Positions 18,687 to 28,868 of a DNA stretch of 64,000 nt are shown here, in pieces. The notes under the pieces are model-generated. The model did no database searches, was not told the DNA's origin, and saw only the letters and a list, made by a program, of their open reading frames with translations. The stretch lies in NCBI GenBank assembly GCA_026169375.1, contig JAPFCR010000015.1, positions 1 to 64,000 on the forward strand, in the 5' to 3' direction. The translations under genes were made by a program, and so were the position numbers. The stretch comes from Sporosarcina sp. (GTDB lineage Bacteria > Bacillota > Bacilli > Bacillales_A > Planococcaceae). Positions within the stretch are counted from its first letter, which is position 1; each line of letters begins with the position of its first letter.

Positions 18687-18912
18687 TGTTGTCCGTCTCC
18701 TTTATCAATCGTTTTATAATGGTTTTTAATCTATTGAATCAATCGTATTATAAACTTTAAATGCAATGTTTATAAGACTGATCTTTTAATATTAAAAACA
18801 AAGTTATTTTTAATTTAACATATTTCACTCGTAAAAACACTTATTTCGCGTTGACCTGACTAAAACGCTTATCGTTCCAGTTCAACAACATGAAGTATTT
18901 TTATCTTTGAAA

Positions 18913-18952
18913 TTCAAAAACCACTATAGTATAATACAATAGTGGTTTTGTT
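18913..18952 (-). terminator. Terminator of msmX
   Basis: Arms AAAACCACTAT and ATAGTGGTTTT, with T-rich DNA on the minus side. Confidence 0.8.
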
Positions 18953-18959
18953 TGTGCAA

Positions 18960-20057
18960 TTATTTAATACGTTCTTCTGTTTCAGCATCAAAAAAATGCG
19001 CTTTATTTAAATCAAATGATAATTTCACGCTGTCGCCTGCTGTAATATTATAGCGTGAATCGACGCGGGCAACAAAGTCTTGATTTTCTACTTTAGAATA
19101 AAGAATAATTTCCGAGCCCATTAATTCCGCCACATTAACTTCTACCTCTAACGTTGTGTCTTGGGAATTTTCAAGAACGACTGAATCGTCATAAATATCT
19201 TCCGGACGAACGCCTAAAATCACTTCTTTTTTATCGTATCCTTGATCTCGTAACATCTTTAATTTTTCTTCTGGGACTTCTAACTTCACATCTTCAATTG
19301 TAAAATACTTACCCTCAATTTTTCCTGTGAAGAAGTTCATCGCAGGAGATCCGATAAATCCACCGACAAAAACATTATTCGGATAATCATACACTTCTTT
19401 TGGCTCTCCTACTTGTTGGATAAGCCCGTCTTTCATCACAACGAGACGTGTTGCCATCGTCATCGCCTCTGTTTGGTCATGTGTGACGTAAACAGTTGTC
19501 GTTTGAAGACGATGATGTAGTTTTTGAATTTCTGCACGCATTTGAACACGTAACTTCGCATCTAAGTTAGATAACGGCTCATCCATTAAAAATACTTTGG
19601 CATCACGGACAATCGCTCTTCCTAACGCAACACGTTGACGCTGCCCACCTGATAGCGCTTTCGGTCTTCGCGTTAATAAATCTTCTAACCCTAATATTTT
19701 AGCCGCATTGTCTACACGTTCTTTAATTTCATCTTTTTTAAACTTACGTAATTTTAAACCGAACGCCATATTGTCATACACATTCATATGCGGGTAAAGC
19801 GCATAGTTTTGGAATACCATCGCAATATCACGATCTTTTGGCGCAACATCGTTCATACGTTGATCGCCAATATATAAATCACCTGCTGTAATTTCCTCTA
19901 ACCCTGCAATCATTCGTAATGTTGTTGATTTTCCGCAACCCGATGGTCCAACTAACACTAAAAATTCTTTATCACGAATTTCCAAGTTAAAATCTTTAAC
20001 AACGACGACATCTTTATCGAACACTTTTTTTATGCCTTTTAATGTTAGATTCGACAT
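18960..20057 (-). CDS. msmX: Shared carbohydrate ABC transporter ATPase (MsmX/UgpC type)
   Basis: Cytoplasmic ATPase of 365 residues. Walker A is [10 protein letters not shown], the signature is [14 protein letters not shown], Walker B is [14 protein letters not shown], and the switch His is in [10 protein letters not shown]. The TOBE domain sits at the C terminus. The gene stands alone with no permease or binding-protein genes, as for B. subtilis MsmX, which energises many sugar importers. It may have served the lost ugp system at 11 kb. The PucR-type regulator lies upstream on the same strand, 131 bases away. Confidence 0.92.
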   Translation of the reverse strand: MSNLTLKGIKKVFDKDVVVVKDFNLEIRDKEFLVLVGPSGCGKSTTLRMIAGLEEITAGDLYIGDQRMNDVAPKDRDIAMVFQNYALYPHMNVYDNMAFGLKLRKFKKDEIKERVDNAAKILGLEDLLTRRPKALSGGQRQRVALGRAIVRDAKVFLMDEPLSNLDAKLRVQMRAEIQKLHHRLQTTTVYVTHDQTEAMTMATRLVVMKDGLIQQVGEPKEVYDYPNNVFVGGFIGSPAMNFFTGKIEGKYFTIEDVKLEVPEEKLKMLRDQGYDKKEVILGVRPEDIYDDSVVLENSQDTTLEVEVNVAELMGSEIILYSKVENQDFVARVDSRYNITAGDSVKLSFDLNKAHFFDAETEERIK

Positions 20058-20188
20058 ACAATTCCCTCCAAGTAAACGTACTTTCCTTCTTTCTAAAGAG
20101 TACCGCTTTCTATTTCAAGTTGATAGGGAAAATTTGCACAAATTTCCGTTATTTCATTGTGCAAATTGTAAAAAGATAAATTCTTTCA

Positions 20189-21052
20189 CTACAAAATTAA
20201 ATACGAAGTCATGGCGTGATGAAACTTTCGCACATCTAAGCCAGTTCTTTCAAACAACCGATTTAATCGATATTGCAAGCTATTCCTATGTAAATGAAGC
20301 GCTTTAGCTGTTTCGGATATATTCAAATTATGATGGATTAATGTTTCAATCATTTCTAGCGTTCCCCTATCGCTTTCAAACTCTTGCAAGACTAACTTTC
20401 TTAAGTTTGACCGGCGACTGCTTCCATCTCCGTACATAAAGAAATAAGGGACTGCATCAATAAACGAAATGACATTTCTTTCCGAGTGTTGGAATGCTAG
20501 TCCGGCTGCCTCCCGAATTGCTTCATATTGAGGTTCGATATGGGTAGTGCAATGGAAGTATGTCCCGACAAGAAATTTAATCTTCACATATAAATCACTC
20601 ATCAATACATCAATTATTTCTTCATATGTAGCTGCTTCGTTAGTTTTCTCTTCTATAATGATTCCTTCCCATTCACTTTCCCATAAAATCGGCACTTCTC
20701 TATTAAATAATTCACAAATCGCTACTTTAAATTGAATTGGATTCATTTGTGCGCGGTTAAAAGAAAAAGCAATAAAGCGACAGGCATTCGTTACCTCTAA
20801 TGATTCGGTTTGTTTCTGTTGTACAGCTTCTTTCCACTCATTTTCTTTCACTGTGGCTACTGGAAATTGAATATTGTGAGGAATTAAAAATACATTTAAT
20901 AAAGCTAATCCCTCCGGCGTCATCTGCTTTTTTAAAATACCGATCACTTCTTGTTCTTTCGTTCTAAACCACTGGTATTCTGAGAGATGTTTATGATCCA
21001 CTTCTTCATAAATGATTAAGGATGGAAATATCTTTTTTAATCGTTGCATCAC
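20189..21052 (-). CDS. PucR/CdaR-type transcriptional regulator
   Basis: 287 residues. The C-terminal 60 residues form a PucR-family helix-turn-helix (NISETAKALHLHRNSLQYRL, then NRLFERTGLD). The N-terminal part has no recognised ligand domain. Such proteins usually regulate neighbouring or substrate-related genes; msmX downstream and the divergent M24 peptidase gene are candidates. The start is GTG 21052 or ATG 21049 after GAGGTGA. Confidence 0.8.
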   Translation of the reverse strand: MMQRLKKIFPSLIIYEEVDHKHLSEYQWFRTKEQEVIGILKKQMTPEGLALLNVFLIPHNIQFPVATVKENEWKEAVQQKQTESLEVTNACRFIAFSFNRAQMNPIQFKVAICELFNREVPILWESEWEGIIIEEKTNEAATYEEIIDVLMSDLYVKIKFLVGTYFHCTTHIEPQYEAIREAAGLAFQHSERNVISFIDAVPYFFMYGDGSSRRSNLRKLVLQEFESDRGTLEMIETLIHHNLNISETAKALHLHRNSLQYRLNRLFERTGLDVRKFHHAMTSYLIL

Positions 21053-21244
21053 AACTACTTCACCTCACTTATACTTGGATTTCCGTAAAGACTTGTGAGT
21101 CACTTTATTTTTATTTTAATCTATCCACTAGCCAATAGCTACTTGCTTTTTGATCATTGACTCACTTGTTCATCTTTTGTTACCATCAACTTAGATTGCT
21201 TATATTCGATTGAATCGAATTAAATCACCTGGAGGTTTTTATAA

Positions 21245-22348
21245 ATGGCAACCGTTTACACTAATAGAAGAGAAACGCTTATTCAATATTTAACATCTGA
21301 AAAGATTGAAATCGCTATGATTACAGATCCGTTTAATATTTTTTATTATACAGGTTTTCTATCTGAACCGCATGAACGATTTATGGCTGTGATGATTGAT
21401 GTCAAAGCAGATCAAACCGTGTTATTCGTTCCTGCGCTAGATAAAAGTGCAGCGGATGCTATATCAGATGTTTCCACGATTATTCCAATTTCTGATGAAG
21501 AAGAACCTTTTGAAGTCGTCGCACGCGCTTTGAACAAAGAGGCAGTTCTTTTCGGTGTAGAGAAGAAATCATTAAACCTCTTTCGCTATGATAGTTTAAA
21601 AAAGCACTTCAAGCATGCAGAAGTCATTGATATTCAACCTTTTACCAATCAACTTCGTATGAAAAAATCAAAAGAAGAAATTCAACTGATGCAAAACGCT
21701 GCGAATATAATTGAAAAAGTGCTTGCTGAAGGCATTAAAAAAGTGAAAATTGGCATGACTGAATTAGCGTTAACAGCCCATTTCGAAACATTAATGCGTG
21801 AATTCGGTGCAGATGGCCCTTCATTTTCAACAATCGTTTTATCGGGTGAAAAAGCCGCATTACCACACGGAACGCCTGGTGATCGAAAATTCCAAGAAGG
21901 AGATTTTTTATTGATCGATATGGGTGTTCGTAAAGATGGCTATTGCTCTGATACCACACGCACTTTTGTCATCGGCGAACCAACGGCTAAACAAAGAGAA
22001 ATTTACGAGATTGTTTTACGTTCAAATCGCGCAGGCGTCGGGACTGTAAAAGAAGATGTCGCTTTAAAAACTTTCGATCTTGCTGCACGAGAAGTTATTC
22101 AAAAAGAAGGATACGGTGAATATTTTAATAACCGTGTAGGACATGGTTTAGGGATTGAGGTGCATGAAGAGCCATCTGTTCACCAAAACAATGAGGTCAT
22201 CGCAAAAGCAGGACTCGTCTTTACGATTGAGCCTGGCATTTACATTCCTGAGTACGGCGGGGTTCGTATTGAAGACACTGTTTATATTAATGAATACGGG
22301 GAAACCGAAGTACTCACATCATTCCCAAGAGAACTACAATCTTTATAA
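21245..22348 (+). CDS. M24-family Xaa-Pro aminopeptidase/dipeptidase
   Basis: Cytoplasmic dinuclear metalloenzyme of 367 residues that splits peptides before proline. The creatinase-like N domain covers about residues 1-130. Metal ligands of the pita-bread fold are visible: LLIDMGVRKDGYCSD (two Asp), GHGLGIEVHEEP (His), FTIEPGIY (Glu) and RIEDT (Glu). The ribosome binding site is GGAGG. Divergent from the PucR-like regulator. Confidence 0.93.
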   Translation: MATVYTNRRETLIQYLTSEKIEIAMITDPFNIFYYTGFLSEPHERFMAVMIDVKADQTVLFVPALDKSAADAISDVSTIIPISDEEEPFEVVARALNKEAVLFGVEKKSLNLFRYDSLKKHFKHAEVIDIQPFTNQLRMKKSKEEIQLMQNAANIIEKVLAEGIKKVKIGMTELALTAHFETLMREFGADGPSFSTIVLSGEKAALPHGTPGDRKFQEGDFLLIDMGVRKDGYCSDTTRTFVIGEPTAKQREIYEIVLRSNRAGVGTVKEDVALKTFDLAAREVIQKEGYGEYFNNRVGHGLGIEVHEEPSVHQNNEVIAKAGLVFTIEPGIYIPEYGGVRIEDTVYINEYGETEVLTSFPRELQSL

Positions 22349-22356
22349 TAAACAGC

Positions 22357-22395
22357 AAAAAATGCCTCCTATCTCAATCAATTAGATAGGAGGCG
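22357..22395 (-). terminator. Terminator of pgi
   Basis: Perfect 11-bp arms GCCTCCTATCT and AGATAGGAGGC. The minus strand continues ATTTTTTG. The convergent M24 gene may share it. Confidence 0.85.
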
Positions 22396-22402
22396 CTGGT
22401 AA

Positions 22403-23698
22403 TTATTCTGTAAAGCCTGGTTTTTCAAGCATTCTAAAGATATTTTTCTTATATTCTTCAACACCTGGCTGGTCAAATGGATTTACGCCTAGTAAATAAG
22501 CACTCATCGTACAAGCCATTTCAAAGAAGTAAATTGTATACCCAATATGGTAAGCATCTTGGTTACCAACTGTTAAGTGAACTAATGGGACACCACCATC
22601 TTGATGTGCTTGCATTGTTGCTTGTAACGTCACATCGTTAATTTCATTCATCGTTTTATCAGATAAATAATTCAAGCCGTCTAAATTATCTTCTGTTGTT
22701 GGAATGTCGCAGTCTTCATTTGTTTCTGCAAATTGCACGAACGTCTCAAAAATCTCACGACGTCCATCTTGTACATATTGACCGAGCGAATGCAGATCCG
22801 TTGGGTACGCAACTGAAGCTGGATAAATTCCTTTTCCGTCTTTCCCTTCACTTTCACCAAATAATTGTTTCCACCATTCATGGAACGTTGCAAAATTTGG
22901 TGTAAAGCTCGCAAGGATTTCAATATTATATCCTTCGTTCAATAAATAATTTCGCACTGCTGCGTATTGATAAGCATCGTTTTCGCTTAAACTAGGGACT
23001 GTATAAGCTTCCATCGCATCTTTAGCACCTTCAAGAAGTTGCATAATATCGATGCCCGACACAGCAATTGGCAATAAACCAACAGGTGTTAAAACAGAAA
23101 ATCTGCCCCCTACATCATCCGGAACAACAAATGTCGTAAAGCCTGAACGATTCGCTAACTCTCGAAGAGCACCTTTTGATTTGTCCGTAATCGCGACAAT
23201 TCTTTCATTTGCATCTGTTCCGTAACGATTCTCCATATATTCCAGTAAAATTCGGAATGCAATTGCTGGTTCAGTCGTTGTTCCTGATTTTGAAATAACA
23301 ATGACTGCCGCTTCTTTATCTCCGATATGTTGTAGCAATTGTTTCATATAAGCACCGCTTAAATTTTGTCCTGCAAAAATGACTTCAGGATCATTGTCAT
23401 TTTTATTAAAGTACGGGGACAGTGCATCCTGTACTGCTTTTGCACCTAAATAAGAACCTCCTACCCCAATCACAACAACGACCTCTGCTAATTTACGTAA
23501 GTGGTCAGCAGTTTCTTTCACTTTTTTCAATTCACTTTGGTCAATTTCACTTGGTAAGTGTCTCCACCCTAAAAACTCAGCACCAATAGAAGTACCTGCT
23601 TCGATTTGTTCATGAGTCTGTTGAATTTGCTCACCAAACTGCTTTTCTAATTGTTCGATGGAAATGTGTGTTTGCTTCATAATTAATGGTTTTGTCAT
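22403..23698 (-). CDS. pgi: Glucose-6-phosphate isomerase
   Basis: Interconverts glucose-6-phosphate and fructose-6-phosphate. With the start MTKPLIMKQ at 23698 (after AAGAGGA) the product has 431 residues; the frame extends 20 codons further upstream without a ribosome binding site. Family features seen are VVIGVGGSYLGAKA and the SGTTTEPA phosphate-binding loop, with the C-terminal lysine region near GVEEYKKNIF. This is the shorter Gram-positive form. Confidence 0.95.
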   Translation of the reverse strand: MTKPLIMKQTHISIEQLEKQFGEQIQQTHEQIEAGTSIGAEFLGWRHLPSEIDQSELKKVKETADHLRKLAEVVVVIGVGGSYLGAKAVQDALSPYFNKNDNDPEVIFAGQNLSGAYMKQLLQHIGDKEAAVIVISKSGTTTEPAIAFRILLEYMENRYGTDANERIVAITDKSKGALRELANRSGFTTFVVPDDVGGRFSVLTPVGLLPIAVSGIDIMQLLEGAKDAMEAYTVPSLSENDAYQYAAVRNYLLNEGYNIEILASFTPNFATFHEWWKQLFGESEGKDGKGIYPASVAYPTDLHSLGQYVQDGRREIFETFVQFAETNEDCDIPTTEDNLDGLNYLSDKTMNEINDVTLQATMQAHQDGGVPLVHLTVGNQDAYHIGYTIYFFEMACTMSAYLLGVNPFDQPGVEEYKKNIFRMLEKPGFTE

Positions 23699-24020
23699 TT
23701 GATAATCCTCTTTCCTTTCTTTGGCTTCCCCGATATTTTTCGGACGATGTGAATTCATCTGTTTAACTTATAGTATATAATGCTTTTCATAACTTTTTCC
23801 ACTCATATCCTTAGGAGAGCCAATTCAGTTTTTAAAAAACGATTCATCGCCTCTACTTTTTCATGAGAAAATATTCATCACATCATTTTCTTTCCAAATT
23901 CATTCCCTATAAATGTGAATGTAATCTTATTCCTTCCGTATTCCAAAACCCTTCTAGTTGCAGTAGGACTGATTCATTGGTAAAATCGATGTCCAGAACC
24001 AAAGGAGGAGTTACTTTTTA

Positions 24021-24893
24021 ATGATACGTCTAATTGCAATTGACATGGATGGTACATTATTAAATCCGGATCATGTCGTAAGTGAAGCGAATAAAGAAGC
24101 GATACGTGCAGCAAAAGCGCAAGGAATAGAAGTTTTTATCGCAACAGGGAGAAGTTACCAAGAAGCTTTTGAACCTGTCGCTGCAGAAGGACTTGAACTA
24201 CCTTATATTTGTATGAATGGTGCTGAAGTTAGAGATGTTACAGGTGATTTACTTGTGGCAACTTACTTACCAGAAAAAGATATTCGAAACATCTTATCTA
24301 TTTTAGAAACATATAACATTGACTATCAAATTTTCGTAGACAAAACAGTTTATATAAAAGATATCCAAGATCAAATCGATACTTTTGTTCAACTCGCGGA
24401 GGAAAAAGATTTAACGCCAAATGTAGAAGAAATTCGTCGTGAAGTTGAAGACCGAATCAAACGTGGAATCATTCGAGTTGTTGAATCTTTTGAACCTGTC
24501 TTAGCTGAACATCCGCAAACAATTTACAAAGTTTTTGGTACTTCCTTTAATCGCGGAAATCTAGACAAGGCTCGCGCCGCCTTACAAGAGATTCCAAGTC
24601 TTGCTATAAGTTCTTCAGGTGCGGGTAACTTAGAAATTACAAATATCCAAGCACAAAAAGGCATTGCGCTTGAAAAACTAGCTGAAAGTAAAGGGATTCC
24701 TATGGAACAAGTGATGGCGATTGGCGATAATTATAATGACCTTTCAATGATGGAGCGTGCCGGTCGTTCTGTAGCAATGGGGAACGCGCCAGAAGAAATT
24801 CAAGCAGCATGTGACTACATCACAGAAACAAATAGCAATCATGGGGTTGGCTTAGCAATTCAACAAGTGTTACAAACCGAAGAAACGAATTAA
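24021..24893 (+). CDS. Cof-type HAD phosphatase
   Basis: HAD IIB sugar-phosphate or nucleotide phosphatase of 290 residues. Motif I is IDMDGTLL near residue 8, motif II includes FIATGRS, and motif IV is AIGDNYNDLSMM. A large cap domain lies between about residues 85 and 190. Substrate is unknown; related Bacillus proteins act on FMN, pyridoxal phosphate or sugar phosphates. The ribosome binding site AAAGGAGG is strong. Confidence 0.9.
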   Translation: MIRLIAIDMDGTLLNPDHVVSEANKEAIRAAKAQGIEVFIATGRSYQEAFEPVAAEGLELPYICMNGAEVRDVTGDLLVATYLPEKDIRNILSILETYNIDYQIFVDKTVYIKDIQDQIDTFVQLAEEKDLTPNVEEIRREVEDRIKRGIIRVVESFEPVLAEHPQTIYKVFGTSFNRGNLDKARAALQEIPSLAISSSGAGNLEITNIQAQKGIALEKLAESKGIPMEQVMAIGDNYNDLSMMERAGRSVAMGNAPEEIQAACDYITETNSNHGVGLAIQQVLQTEETN

Positions 24894-24902
24894 TTAATTA
24901 AA

Positions 24903-24940
24903 ATAAGCGAAAGGAACAAATGGCTTCCTTTCGCTTCGTT
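24903..24940. terminator. Terminator between the HAD and AEC genes
   Basis: Arms AAGCGAAAGGA and TCCTTTCGCTT between convergent genes. Confidence 0.8.
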
Positions 24941-24945
24941 ACTAT

Positions 24946-25869
24946 TTAAAATAAAAACCTCGCCATATAAATAACAATTGATACAGTAATCGCACTTAAT
25001 AGTGTTGAGAACAATACAATTTGTGCAGCTAAGTCGGGATGATTATCATATTCTTGTGCAATGACAGCACTATTTACAGACGTTGGCATCGCTGACCCGA
25101 TTAATAATGCCTGAGCTACAATCCCATCTACGTTAAATATGTATATAATCGCTAAAGCTATTAACGGTCCAACTGCTAATCTTAGCGCTAAACTATAATA
25201 TAAAGTGGATAATGTTGACGTAAATTTAATCTGTGCAACTTGCGCCCCGAGTGTAAAAAGAGCCAATGCAATCATCGCTTCTGCGATATAATTCGCAGGC
25301 GTCCATATAAATGAAGGGACTGCTATCTCAAAGTAATTGAGCAAAATTCCGGATAACATCGCATAGAGTACGGGCATTTTAAAATAACCGAGCGCTGCTT
25401 GTAATTTACCAACTCGAACTGACTGCAATGAAAAAATACCATATGAAAAAAGAAAAATGTTTTGCAACGTAAGCATGATCACTTGAATCGACATCGCAAA
25501 TGGATCACTTCGAAAAACTAAGTCGTTCACAGGTACCCCGTAATTCCCTGAGTTAAAAAACATGACACTATTTGAAAATGTTGTTTTTTCACCTTTTCCT
25601 AATCGAAGCATCTTTCCTATAAAATGAGAAATTATATATAAGATGACCACATATAAAATGAAAAACATTAAAATATTGCCAAATAAACGCATAGAAATTT
25701 CGGTACTATATAACTTCACAAAAATAAATGCAGGTACGAGATAGTATATATTTAACCGCGCCAATGTTTGTACATTTAACTCGAACTTCTTCTGCATCCA
25801 AAAACCGATAAACATAATAACAAATATAGGCAATAAAATATCTTTTAAAATAACCCCTAACGCTAACAA
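24946..25869 (-). CDS. AEC-family transporter (auxin efflux carrier/malate permease fold)
   Basis: 307-residue integral membrane protein with about ten helices in the two-fold AEC layout. The conserved GNYGVPV and GSAMPTSVNSAVIA stretches belong to this family. Bacterial members move malate, malonate or other organic acids. It starts 23 bases after larC2 on the same strand (TTG after GGAGGAGG), so it is probably the last gene of the larB-larC2 operon and may carry a hydroxy acid or sugar acid related to the LarA reaction. Confidence 0.85.
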   Translation of the reverse strand: MLALGVILKDILLPIFVIMFIGFWMQKKFELNVQTLARLNIYYLVPAFIFVKLYSTEISMRLFGNILMFFILYVVILYIISHFIGKMLRLGKGEKTTFSNSVMFFNSGNYGVPVNDLVFRSDPFAMSIQVIMLTLQNIFLFSYGIFSLQSVRVGKLQAALGYFKMPVLYAMLSGILLNYFEIAVPSFIWTPANYIAEAMIALALFTLGAQVAQIKFTSTLSTLYYSLALRLAVGPLIALAIIYIFNVDGIVAQALLIGSAMPTSVNSAVIAQEYDNHPDLAAQIVLFSTLLSAITVSIVIYMARFLF

Positions 25870-25891
25870 GTCACCTCCTCCCTTCTCTATT

Positions 25892-26371
25892 TTATCCTTT
25901 AGCTAATTGCTTCCATACTTCTTCATACACATTTTGCAATGGGACTTGATGAACTTCAGCAATTTTTTTACATTCCTCATATTCAGGTGAAGTTTTGATC
26001 ACTTCCCCTTCTAAAACACCTTCTTTAACTGTAATATTTCCCCATTTTGTAGAAACGGTACGAAAGGTTCTTTCCATCCGATGCACCGTAAGCGGATAAT
26101 ATCGAATGCCTAAAGTTGTCGTTTCCGTAAAGAGTATTGCTTTCATTCGATCCAGTTTTGATTTTGAACATAATAATTGAAGTAAAATAGCGGGTCGATT
26201 TTTCTTCATATAAATAGGCGTATAGTAAACATCATTCGCACCAGCATCGATTAACAAATCCATAACATAGCCTAAAATCTCTCCAGAAATATCATCTAAA
26301 TTTACTTCAACTTTAAACATTTCATCATCAACATGTGCATGATTTGGCGGATGCATGGACATAGACGTCAC
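25892..26371 (-). CDS. larC2: LarC C-terminal half (LarC2), nickel insertion for the NPN cofactor
   Basis: 159 residues matching only the C-terminal domain of LarC (VEVNLDDISGEILGYVMD, NRPAILLQLL, TTTLGIRYYP). LarC is the CTP-dependent cyclometallase that inserts nickel into the pincer nucleotide made by LarB and LarE. The N-terminal half is encoded 15.3 kb away at 41661-42419. Start GTG overlaps the larB stop by 4 bases (GTGA), so larB-larC2 are coupled. In Lactiplantibacillus plantarum the two halves overlap and fuse by programmed frameshift; here that is impossible, so the halves must assemble as separate chains. Together they add up to about 411 residues, a normal LarC length. Confidence 0.92.
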   Translation of the reverse strand: MTSMSMHPPNHAHVDDEMFKVEVNLDDISGEILGYVMDLLIDAGANDVYYTPIYMKKNRPAILLQLLCSKSKLDRMKAILFTETTTLGIRYYPLTVHRMERTFRTVSTKWGNITVKEGVLEGEVIKTSPEYEECKKIAEVHQVPLQNVYEEVWKQLAKG

Positions 26372-27117
26372 TCCTCTTCTTTTTGCTCGGCTAAACGATG
26401 GATTAAAGCTGCATTATAAGCAGCCCCGTATCCATTATCGATATTGACAACACTAATGCCTGATGCACAAGAATTCAACATTGTTAACAAAGCTGATAGT
26501 CCACTAAAATTCGCACCGTAACCTACACTCGTCGGCACCGCAATGATTGGATGAGAAACAAGTCCTCCGACAACACTCGGAAGCGCACCTTCCATACCAG
26601 CAACTGTAATAGACACGGTAGCTTGTTGTATTTCTTCAATATTATCAAGTAATCGATGAAGCCCTGCGACACCTACATCATAAAAACGACGTACTTCACA
26701 ACCAAATGCTTCCGCTGTAACTGCTGCTTCTTCCGCTACTTTTAAATCGGATGTCCCTGCACATAAAACTGCGATGAAGTTCGTTGAAGCCGTCTTTTTA
26801 TGTGCTATTTCTGTATGTAGCAGTTCAGCTACTTCGTTGTAAATTAATTCTGGATGAGTTTTCCTTACTTCAACCGCTTTTTCTTTTGAAATTCTTGTTA
26901 CTAAAATGGCATCTCCATTTGCTTGGATAGAAGCAATAATTGCTGTAATTTGTTCAGCTGTTTTTCCTTCTCCAAAAATCGTTTCAGGAAAACCTTGACG
27001 TTTTTTACGATGATGATCTACTTTTGCAAATCCTAAATCTTCATAAGTTGCAAGTTTTTCTTTTGCTTCCGCTATATTCATTTTTCCTAATTGAACTTGT
27101 TTTAAAATGTCTTCCAT
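26368..27117 (-). CDS. larB: LarB, NaAD carboxylase/hydrolase of NPN cofactor synthesis
   Basis: LarB carboxylates the pyridinium ring of nicotinic acid adenine dinucleotide and releases AMP, the first step toward the nickel-pincer nucleotide. The product has 249 residues from the ATG at 27117, which follows AAGGAG; the frame extends 11 codons further upstream through the ribosome binding site. The N-terminal block GFPETIFGEGKT and the PurE-like C-terminal block (LCAGTSDLKVAEEA, FYDVGVAGLHRLL) are diagnostic. It overlaps larC2. A terminator separates it from gntK upstream. Confidence 0.94.
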   Translation of the reverse strand: MEDILKQVQLGKMNIAEAKEKLATYEDLGFAKVDHHRKKRQGFPETIFGEGKTAEQITAIIASIQANGDAILVTRISKEKAVEVRKTHPELIYNEVAELLHTEIAHKKTASTNFIAVLCAGTSDLKVAEEAAVTAEAFGCEVRRFYDVGVAGLHRLLDNIEEIQQATVSITVAGMEGALPSVVGGLVSHPIIAVPTSVGYGANFSGLSALLTMLNSCASGISVVNIDNGYGAAYNAALIHRLAEQKEEE

Positions 27118-27163
27118 TCTATTCACACTCCTTATAAAGTGAAACTTCAATCAAACATTTAGA

Positions 27164-27211
27164 TAAAAAAACGGGATTGCTCATGTTTCTAAAAACAATC
27201 GCCTATCCCGC
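27164..27211 (-). terminator. Terminator between gntK and larB
   Basis: The stem CGGG-ATTG/CAAT-CCCG with a bulge is followed by seven T on the minus strand. Some read-through into larB is possible, since no strong promoter is obvious between the two genes. Confidence 0.65.
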
Positions 27212-27240
27212 AAATTGATTATGCCAATCTATTTTCTAAC

Positions 27241-28722
27241 TCACTTAAAATACTTTATTAAATCTTTTGCAAGACTTTGGTATTTCTCGAAATTCTCTTT
27301 GTACTGACGATGACGTTCCATATCTGGCTGAATGACAGCTTCAATCGGAATATTTTGCTTAATATTTTCTAATGACGCTACTTCACCAATCGCATATAAA
27401 GCCGTCCATGCAGCGCCCCATGCAGCACTATGATGACTCTCTGATAAATAAACGTCTTTTCCGAAGACATCTGCTAACATTTGAACCCATAACGGAGACC
27501 TTGCAAGACCACCATTTACGTAAATTTTCTTCGTCTCACCAGCTTGTCTTTCTAAGGCTAAGCCGATATGGAATAAATTATACGTAATGCCTTCTAAAAC
27601 TGCCCGTACTAAATGTTCTTTTTTATGTGTAATTGAAAGTCCAAAGAAGTTTCCTTTTGCTTCTTGAAGCCAAATCGGCGCACGTTCCCCGTTTACATAA
27701 GGAAGGAATATTAACCCTTCTGCACCGAGTTCTACTTTTTCAGCTTCTGCCGTTAATTCCTCAAAACTTCCATCGTATTCAATAATTTCTTTTAACCATT
27801 GTAAAGCAATTCCACCATTATTTGTTGGTCCACCAATAATCGACAACTCATCTGTAAATGCATAGCAGAAAACTTCTTGTTCTTCGCTTACTTTAAACCC
27901 ATGCATCATTTGACGAATTGCACCGCTTGTTCCTGCTGAAATTGCAACTTCCCCCGGTAAAATCGCACCACTTCCTAAGTTGGCAAGTTGGCCATCTGCA
28001 GAACCAATGACAAATGATAACTGAGTAGGCAAGCCCATCATTTCTGCAACGTCTTCTTTTAACCCTGTTAAGTGTTCAGTTGGTGGTACAATTTCAGATA
28101 ATTGTTCATAACGAACGCCACTTAATTCAAGTGCTTGTTCATCCCAATCGAATTTTTTCATATTAAACATACCAGTTGCTGACGCCATCGCGTAGTCAAT
28201 TTTACGAACACCAAACCATTTCTGAATGACATACTCTTTCGCAGACATGAAGTATGCTGCTTTTTTGTAAGGTTCAAAATTCGTTTCTTTCATCCAAAGT
28301 AATTTACTAAACGGTGACATTGGATGGTTTGGGAGACCTGTATTTGCATAAACTTCATCTCCAACTGTATCACGAAGCTCACGTGCTTGCTTACTACTTC
28401 TACCATCTGCCCAAATCATTGCTTGTGATAACGGTTCAAATTGTTCATCCACACAAATTAAAGAATGCATCGCCGCTGAAATTCCAACAGTAATAATTTT
28501 ATCAGCCGCGACATTTTCTTTTTGCATGACATCTTGAATAGCCTTTCTTGAAGCCCACTCAATTTCTACTGGATCTTGCTCTACCCACTCTAATTGTGGA
28601 TAATTTGATGTAATCATTCTTTCTGCTTCTGCAACAAGCTGACCATTTTGTTCAAATACAACTGCTTTCGCACTCGTCGTCCCAATATCTAATGCAAGGA
28701 CAAGTTTTTCCGACATATCCAT
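27241..28722 (-). CDS. gntK: Gluconokinase (FGGY family)
   Basis: Phosphorylates D-gluconate to 6-phosphogluconate. The 493-residue product resembles B. subtilis GntK as I recall it: ALDIGTTSAKAVVFE at the N terminus, SAAMHSLICVDE, NHPMSPFSKLLWM, SATGMFNMKKFDWDE and GGPTNNGGIALQWL. This is closer to gluconokinase than to xylulo- or glycerol kinases. The start is ATG 28722, or 28716, which is better spaced from AAGGTG. It sits downstream of the SDR and larA. Its product is the substrate of Gnd at 43.8-45.2 kb. No gluconate permease (GntP) is in the window, suggesting gluconate is made inside the cell. Confidence 0.9.
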   Translation of the reverse strand: MDMSEKLVLALDIGTTSAKAVVFEQNGQLVAEAERMITSNYPQLEWVEQDPVEIEWASRKAIQDVMQKENVAADKIITVGISAAMHSLICVDEQFEPLSQAMIWADGRSSKQARELRDTVGDEVYANTGLPNHPMSPFSKLLWMKETNFEPYKKAAYFMSAKEYVIQKWFGVRKIDYAMASATGMFNMKKFDWDEQALELSGVRYEQLSEIVPPTEHLTGLKEDVAEMMGLPTQLSFVIGSADGQLANLGSGAILPGEVAISAGTSGAIRQMMHGFKVSEEQEVFCYAFTDELSIIGGPTNNGGIALQWLKEIIEYDGSFEELTAEAEKVELGAEGLIFLPYVNGERAPIWLQEAKGNFFGLSITHKKEHLVRAVLEGITYNLFHIGLALERQAGETKKIYVNGGLARSPLWVQMLADVFGKDVYLSESHHSAAWGAAWTALYAIGEVASLENIKQNIPIEAVIQPDMERHRQYKENFEKYQSLAKDLIKYFK

Positions 28723-28808
28723 TTCACCTTACTTCCTTAGATTTCAAATCTATCGCGCGATTTTAAATATAATCATACTTCTTATTCATTATATCGCTTT
28801 TCTCGTGA

Positions 28809-28845
28809 AGAAAAAGCTTTGGAATGTTCTCCAAAGCTTTTTTGA
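28809..28845 (-). terminator. Terminator of the SDR gene
   Basis: Arms AAAGCTTTGGA and TCCAAAGCTTT with TTTTTCTTC following on the minus strand. Confidence 0.75.
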
Positions 28846-28868
28846 CTAACGTTCCAACATCAATTCAT